A DNA stretch of 10,653 bases from NCBI RefSeq assembly GCF_938039775.1, contig NZ_CALHTQ010000054.1, forward strand, positions 1 to 10,653. The letters run 5' to 3'. The notes beneath the pieces are model-generated. The model did not search any database, was not told the DNA's origin, and saw only the letters and a list, made by a program, of their open reading frames with translations. The position numbers and the translations under genes are program-made. Of the stretch, positions 7,353-10,653 are shown piece by piece (the first letter of the stretch is position 1; every line of letters begins with the position of its first letter). The stretch is from an uncultured Mogibacterium sp. (lineage in GTDB: Bacteria; Bacillota_A; Clostridia; Peptostreptococcales; Anaerovoracaceae).

Positions 7353-7368
7353 ATTATATAGGGTGATT

Positions 7369-8064
7369 ATGGACTTGATATTTTTCATTAGTAGTATTTT
7401 GCTCGGCATTGGCCTGGCGATGGATGCATTTGCAATTTCCGTTGCGAATGGTATCAGTAAACCAGATGCTAAGCTAGAATATGCGGCAAAAATAACGGTG
7501 GTATATGCGCTCTTTCAATTTGCAATGCCGATGCTTGGTTGGTTAATGGTGCATGAGGCGGCAAAGGCTCTTGGAGCATTTAACGAGCTTATTCCTTGGA
7601 TTGCTTTGATATTGCTTGCCTTCCTTGGCGGCCGTATGATACTTGATGGAGCAAGGAGTAGAATTTCGGAAGCTGAAGTCTGTAACGATGCTTGCAAAGA
7701 GAGAGTCTGTTCCAGCGAAAGCGGCAGAAACGATGTCTGTAGCAAGAGAGACATATGTAGTAAAAGGTTGCAGTTTCTGGCTGACAATACATCTTCGGAG
7801 CTTACAGGTATGACGCTTTTTCTGCAAGGGATTGCTACATCTATAGATGCTTTATCCACTGGGTTTGCGATAGCTAGATACGATGCGAAGGCCGCTTTCG
7901 TCTGTTCGAGCATTATCGCTTCAGTCACATGGATTATGTGCATGACAGGTGTGAGAATAGGGTCCAGAGTGGGCAAAATGTTCTCTGCTCATGCGACTAT
8001 TGTAGGTGGTGTAATTCTTGTGGTTATTGGCATAGAAGTGTTTGCAAAAGGCGTACTACTGTAA
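7369..8064 (+). CDS. mntP: Manganese efflux pump MntP
   Basis: This 231-residue inner-membrane protein should export Mn2+. It has the two-fold MntP (DUF204) architecture: AMDAFAIS (17-24, Asp19) in the first half and TSIDALSTG (157-165, Asp160) in the second, matching the essential aspartates of E. coli MntP. Six hydrophobic segments are seen (about 3-24, 40-61, 73-91, 147-167, 176-195, 208-228), with GGRM at 87-90 closing the third. It is about 40 residues longer than E. coli MntP (188). The extra length is a polar loop between helices 3 and 4 (about 96-146) that holds five cysteines (105, 109, 114, 124, 130). The ATG at 7369 is placed by GGGTGAT at 7361-7367. The strong hairpin lies just upstream, and no yybP-ykoY manganese riboswitch is present. 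Confidence 0.92.
   Translation: MDLIFFISSILLGIGLAMDAFAISVANGISKPDAKLEYAAKITVVYALFQFAMPMLGWLMVHEAAKALGAFNELIPWIALILLAFLGGRMILDGARSRISEAEVCNDACKERVCSSESGRNDVCSKRDICSKRLQFLADNTSSELTGMTLFLQGIATSIDALSTGFAIARYDAKAAFVCSSIIASVTWIMCMTGVRIGSRVGKMFSAHATIVGGVILVVIGIEVFAKGVLL
7684..7758 (+). repeat. Imperfect internal repeat in the MntP loop
   Basis: Bases 7684-7710 encode NDACKERVC (106-114) and bases 7729-7758 encode NDVCSKRDIC (121-130), offset by 45 nt. Both copies begin AACGATG and contain an AAGAGAGA or CAAGAGAGA stretch. GTCTGT occurs three times in the region (7678, 7705, 7735). This suggests a small in-frame duplication that raised the cysteine count. Confidence 0.5.
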
Positions 8065-8127
8065 TAAAATTACACTGCATGAATATTCTAATCATTACAC
8101 GAAATATTTAAATAAGGAGATATCAGA

Positions 8128-9993
8128 TTGGAGATTTTCTTTAAAATCGTGAGTCTGCTCGGCGGACTTGCAATGTTCCTTTACGGAATGCGCATCATGG
8201 GTGATGGACTGAAGTCAACATCTGGTGGTGCGATGAAGGCAGCACTCGCAAGAGTTACCGACAAGCCATTTAAAGGATTCCTGCTCGGACTTGTTGTAAC
8301 CTGTATGATTCAGAGTTCTACTGCGGCTATCGTCCTTACAGTAGGTCTCGTTGGTGCAGGATTCCTGACATTTAGACAGTCTATCGGAATTGTACTTGGT
8401 GCCAACGTAGGAACTACGATTACAGCACAGATTATTAGACTTATGGACGTTAAGGCTGGATCGACCAGCATTTTATCTTTCTTTAAATCTGACAACCTAG
8501 CACCTATGGCCCTGATTGCTGGAATAATTCTGATTATGTTCGTCAATTCTAGAGCTGCTAATACAGCTGGAACCATCTTGATGGGCTTCGGTACGCTGTT
8601 CGTCGGACTTATGAACATGAGTGCAGCTGTTTCTCATATGGGTGACATGCTTAGTAAGCTGCTTGTTTCTTTTGAAGGAAGTCCGTTACTCGGATTCTTC
8701 TCGGGTGTATTCGTAACGGGAATTATACAGAGTTCATCCGCTGTAGTCGGAATACTACAGTCTATCGCTAGTACTATCGGTATCAAGTTCTGCGGAGTAT
8801 TTGCAGTAATCATCGGTATCGATATCGGTGACTGCTTGACTACTTATCTGGTGTGTCGCATTGGTGCGAAGCCTGAGCAGATTAGAACTGCGCTAGTTCA
8901 TATTCTGTACAATGTGACAGCTGCCATACTTCTATTCGTTGCTGTAGGTGTGCTCAGAGGGACAGGTGTTCTCGATGATCATATCTGGTATATGACTCTC
9001 AAAGCGGGCGGAGTCGCTAACGTGCACGGATTATTTAAGCTAATTCCGGCACTTATGTTGCTGCCTTGTGCTGGAGTGTTTGCAAAGATTGCAGAGCGAC
9101 TTGTTCCTGATCAGCCAGAAGATCCAGAAGATACTATGATTAAGGAGAGCATCAAGCAACTCGACCTCAGACTTATCAACAATCCTCGTATCGCTCTTGG
9201 TGAAACTCATACCATGACTAGCAATATGTTTGAGGTTGCACTACACAACTATACTGCTTGTATTCAGCAGATGTACGAGTATGATCCAAAGAGAAATGAC
9301 CGTATGAATCAGCGCGAAGACATGATTGACAAGATGACAGATGTGGCTGACAAGTATGTAATTGAAATTTCTCCTCATATCACTCTTGACTATGACGATA
9401 GATTCCAGAGCTTCCTGATGAAGGGCCTCGTGAGCATCGAGAGAATCGGTGACCTGGCGATCAACATCATGGATGCCATCAAGAGTATGAAAGAAGATGA
9501 TGTTGAATTCTCGAGAGTAGCTATGGCTGAAATGAGACTGCTCCTTACAGCAATCAACGATATTCTCGAACTTACTGCTGATGCATACAAAGAGAGTAGC
9601 CACGAAAAGGCTAAGAGAATCGAACCTCTCGAGGAAGTTATTGACGAGCTAGTTGATGAAGTAAGACGTAGACATATGTGGAGAATGAAGCATAACCTTT
9701 GCGATGTAGTGAAGGGGCTTAGCTTCCAGAATATCTTGCAGAATCTAGAGCGTATCTCTGACCAGTGCTCTGACCTAGGTGTTAATATACTCGGAATTGA
9801 AGATGACAACATCTATGGAAATGAGCATCAATATCTGCGTGATATACATCACTCGGACGATGAGACTTATAATCAGCTCTTTGCAAAATATAAGGCTAAG
9901 TATATGGGCGTTCTCGACTCCATGTCAGCTGATTCTACGGATCATGATGATGCGGATATTGAGAAACAGCTTAAGCTTGACATTGTAATGTAA
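8128..9993 (+). CDS. Na+/phosphate cotransporter-family protein with C-terminal PhoU domain
   Basis: This 621-residue membrane protein has two Na_Pi_cotrans repeats followed by a cytoplasmic PhoU-like helical domain. Each repeat shows the family QSS motif: QSSTA at 62-66 and QSSSA at 201-205. Each is followed by a glycine-rich segment, GANVGTTITA at 91-100 and GIDIGDCLTT at 230-239. Hydrophobic helices run to about residue 330. Residues about 345-580 are charged and helical, as in PhoU, which in other systems controls phosphate uptake and signalling. The likely role is sodium-coupled phosphate movement or phosphate-linked regulation, and its direction is not readable. The start is TTG, supported by AAGGAGAT at 8114-8121 six nt upstream and by the family-typical MEIFFKIVSLLGGLAMFLYG N-terminus. 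A galactokinase-like gene begins 10 nt after its stop. Confidence 0.9.
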   Translation: MEIFFKIVSLLGGLAMFLYGMRIMGDGLKSTSGGAMKAALARVTDKPFKGFLLGLVVTCMIQSSTAAIVLTVGLVGAGFLTFRQSIGIVLGANVGTTITAQIIRLMDVKAGSTSILSFFKSDNLAPMALIAGIILIMFVNSRAANTAGTILMGFGTLFVGLMNMSAAVSHMGDMLSKLLVSFEGSPLLGFFSGVFVTGIIQSSSAVVGILQSIASTIGIKFCGVFAVIIGIDIGDCLTTYLVCRIGAKPEQIRTALVHILYNVTAAILLFVAVGVLRGTGVLDDHIWYMTLKAGGVANVHGLFKLIPALMLLPCAGVFAKIAERLVPDQPEDPEDTMIKESIKQLDLRLINNPRIALGETHTMTSNMFEVALHNYTACIQQMYEYDPKRNDRMNQREDMIDKMTDVADKYVIEISPHITLDYDDRFQSFLMKGLVSIERIGDLAINIMDAIKSMKEDDVEFSRVAMAEMRLLLTAINDILELTADAYKESSHEKAKRIEPLEEVIDELVDEVRRRHMWRMKHNLCDVVKGLSFQNILQNLERISDQCSDLGVNILGIEDDNIYGNEHQYLRDIHHSDDETYNQLFAKYKAKYMGVLDSMSADSTDHDDADIEKQLKLDIVM

Positions 9994-10003
9994 TAAAACA
10001 GAT

Positions 10004-10653
10004 ATGAAGACAACTAACAAATTGCTTTTTGAATTAAGGGACGGGGTGTACGATTTACTTCTCGAAGATGCAGCAAGCACCACTGATATATCCAGACTTA
10101 GAGAGAGACTATGTGATGCCCTTAGTGGCTTTGAGAAAAAATTCGGACAGATGGAAGTTTCTGTCTACAGTGCTCCGTTTGTGATTCCGCTGCTTGGAGA
10201 CTTTACAGAAGCTCAAAACGGTGCGGTGCTTAGTGCGGCCATAAATAGCGAACTTGTAGTTGTGATATGTGAATCTGAGGATAGGATGGTTCATGTGTAT
10301 TCTGAGGCAAAAGGTATACTTGAATTAGATCCTTGGGGACTCAGAAGAAATGAAAATGAGGTCAGAACTGAAAAAGGACTTGTCAGAGGAATACTCGCTG
10401 AGCTGAAACAACGAGGTTATCAAATAGGCGGATTTAATGCCTATGTTCTAGGACATGCACCTTTTGATATCGATGAGATATATGTGCCAACCTTTGAAGT
10501 TGTGATGACTAGGGCGATATTTGAACTGTTTAACTCTGGGGAGCTTAATAAATATGAGCTAGCCGAGATAGGGCAATGCGCATCGAATTCGCACTACGAC
10601 GTACCTAGTGGGACTGCAAGGCAGCTCGCTTCTTGTATGGGCGGATTTAGTTT
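10004..10653 (+). CDS. Galactokinase-family (GHMP) protein with ruined active site, 3' end outside the window
   Basis: An open frame of 216 codons runs from the ATG at 10004 past the window edge. It aligns to galactokinase without gaps at the landmark motifs, yet the functional residues are changed. SAPFVIPLLGDFTEAQNG (56-73) stands where GalK has SAPGRVNLIGEHTDYNxG, so the catalytic Arg becomes V60 and the sugar ligands Glu/His/Asp become D66, F67 and E69. GHAPFDIDEIYVPTFEV (150-166) replaces GNVPLGAGLSSSASLEV, so the phosphate-binding loop is lost. SGTARQ (202-207) replaces CGIMDQ, with R206 for the catalytic Asp. NGAVLSAAIN (72-81) and the final MGG are family-like. No ribosome site is visible, so coupling to the upstream transporter gene is likely. 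It is probably not an active galactokinase. The alignment is by eye. Confidence 0.75.
   Translation, partial: MKTTNKLLFELRDGVYDLLLEDAASTTDISRLRERLCDALSGFEKKFGQMEVSVYSAPFVIPLLGDFTEAQNGAVLSAAINSELVVVICESEDRMVHVYSEAKGILELDPWGLRRNENEVRTEKGLVRGILAELKQRGYQIGGFNAYVLGHAPFDIDEIYVPTFEVVMTRAIFELFNSGELNKYELAEIGQCASNSHYDVPSGTARQLASCMGGFS

Noticed and set aside
7306..7368. yybP-ykoY manganese riboswitch before mntP
   Set aside because: The gap is only 63 nt and contains a single simple hairpin. The conserved GGGGAGUAG-type segment and multi-helix fold are absent.
7515..7976. Long open frame on the minus strand (153 codons) opposite mntP
   Set aside because: It lies wholly inside mntP, has no family resemblance and no ribosome site that I could see. 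MntP motifs explain the region.
8060..8074. Inverted repeat TGTAAT and ATTACA around the mntP stop codon as terminator or operator
   Set aside because: Six A/T-rich pairs with a 3-nt centre and no T-run. It is likely chance, built partly from the stop region.
9390..9812. Minus-strand open frame of 140 codons, serine-rich, opposite the PhoU domain
   Set aside because: Its serine-rich composition is what an antisense shadow of a Glu/Asp/Arg-rich helical domain gives, and the plus-strand gene is well supported.
1..10653. CRISPR array, mobile element, tRNA or rRNA genes
   Set aside because: No regularly spaced repeats, transposase or integrase frames, terminal repeats, or tRNA-like cloverleaf sequences were seen on reading both strands. 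A tool scan could still find something subtle.

Overview
The window looks like chromosome from a low-to-moderate GC Gram-positive anaerobe, most likely class Clostridia (Bacillota). The evidence is strong GGAGG-type ribosome sites, A/T-rich intergenic DNA with near-consensus sigma-A promoters, intrinsic terminators, use of TTG and GTG starts, and the gene families present. A Family XIII / Mogibacterium-like source is only a guess. I see no rRNA, tRNA, insertion sequence, phage gene or CRISPR array.

Layout. (1) Positions 1-27 are the terminator of an upstream gene. (2) pepD (166-1614), a zinc dipeptidase, stands alone between its own promoter and a terminator. (3) An ABC exporter follows: an ATPase (1797-2495) and an overlapping FtsX-type permease (2504-4858). 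Its promoter spacer is filled by a perfect inverted repeat. (4) A hairpin near 4901-4953 separates the exporter from a convergent YfcE/YsnB-like phosphoesterase (5017-5499, minus strand). (5) Divergent from the phosphoesterase runs a same-strand series with small gaps and no clear terminator: alpha/beta hydrolase (5595-6359), purC (6436-7305), mntP (7369-8064), a Na/Pi-cotransporter-PhoU protein (8128-9993), and the start of a galactokinase-like gene (10004 to the window end).

How the genes work together. Most are housekeeping or transport functions with no single pathway: peptide turnover, export of a toxic compound (inferred), purine synthesis, manganese efflux and phosphate handling. The right-hand pair is the most suggestive. 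A phosphate transporter with a PhoU domain is followed after 10 nt by a galactokinase-family protein. In that protein the sugar-binding motif, the nucleotide-binding loop and the catalytic aspartate are all replaced, while the reading frame and family fold signals stay intact. This looks like a conserved-frame pseudokinase and is the best candidate for something undescribed.

Other points worth a second look are a Cys-rich, internally repeated loop in MntP, three separate perfect inverted repeats sitting on three promoters, and a phosphoesterase whose mRNA appears to be leaderless.
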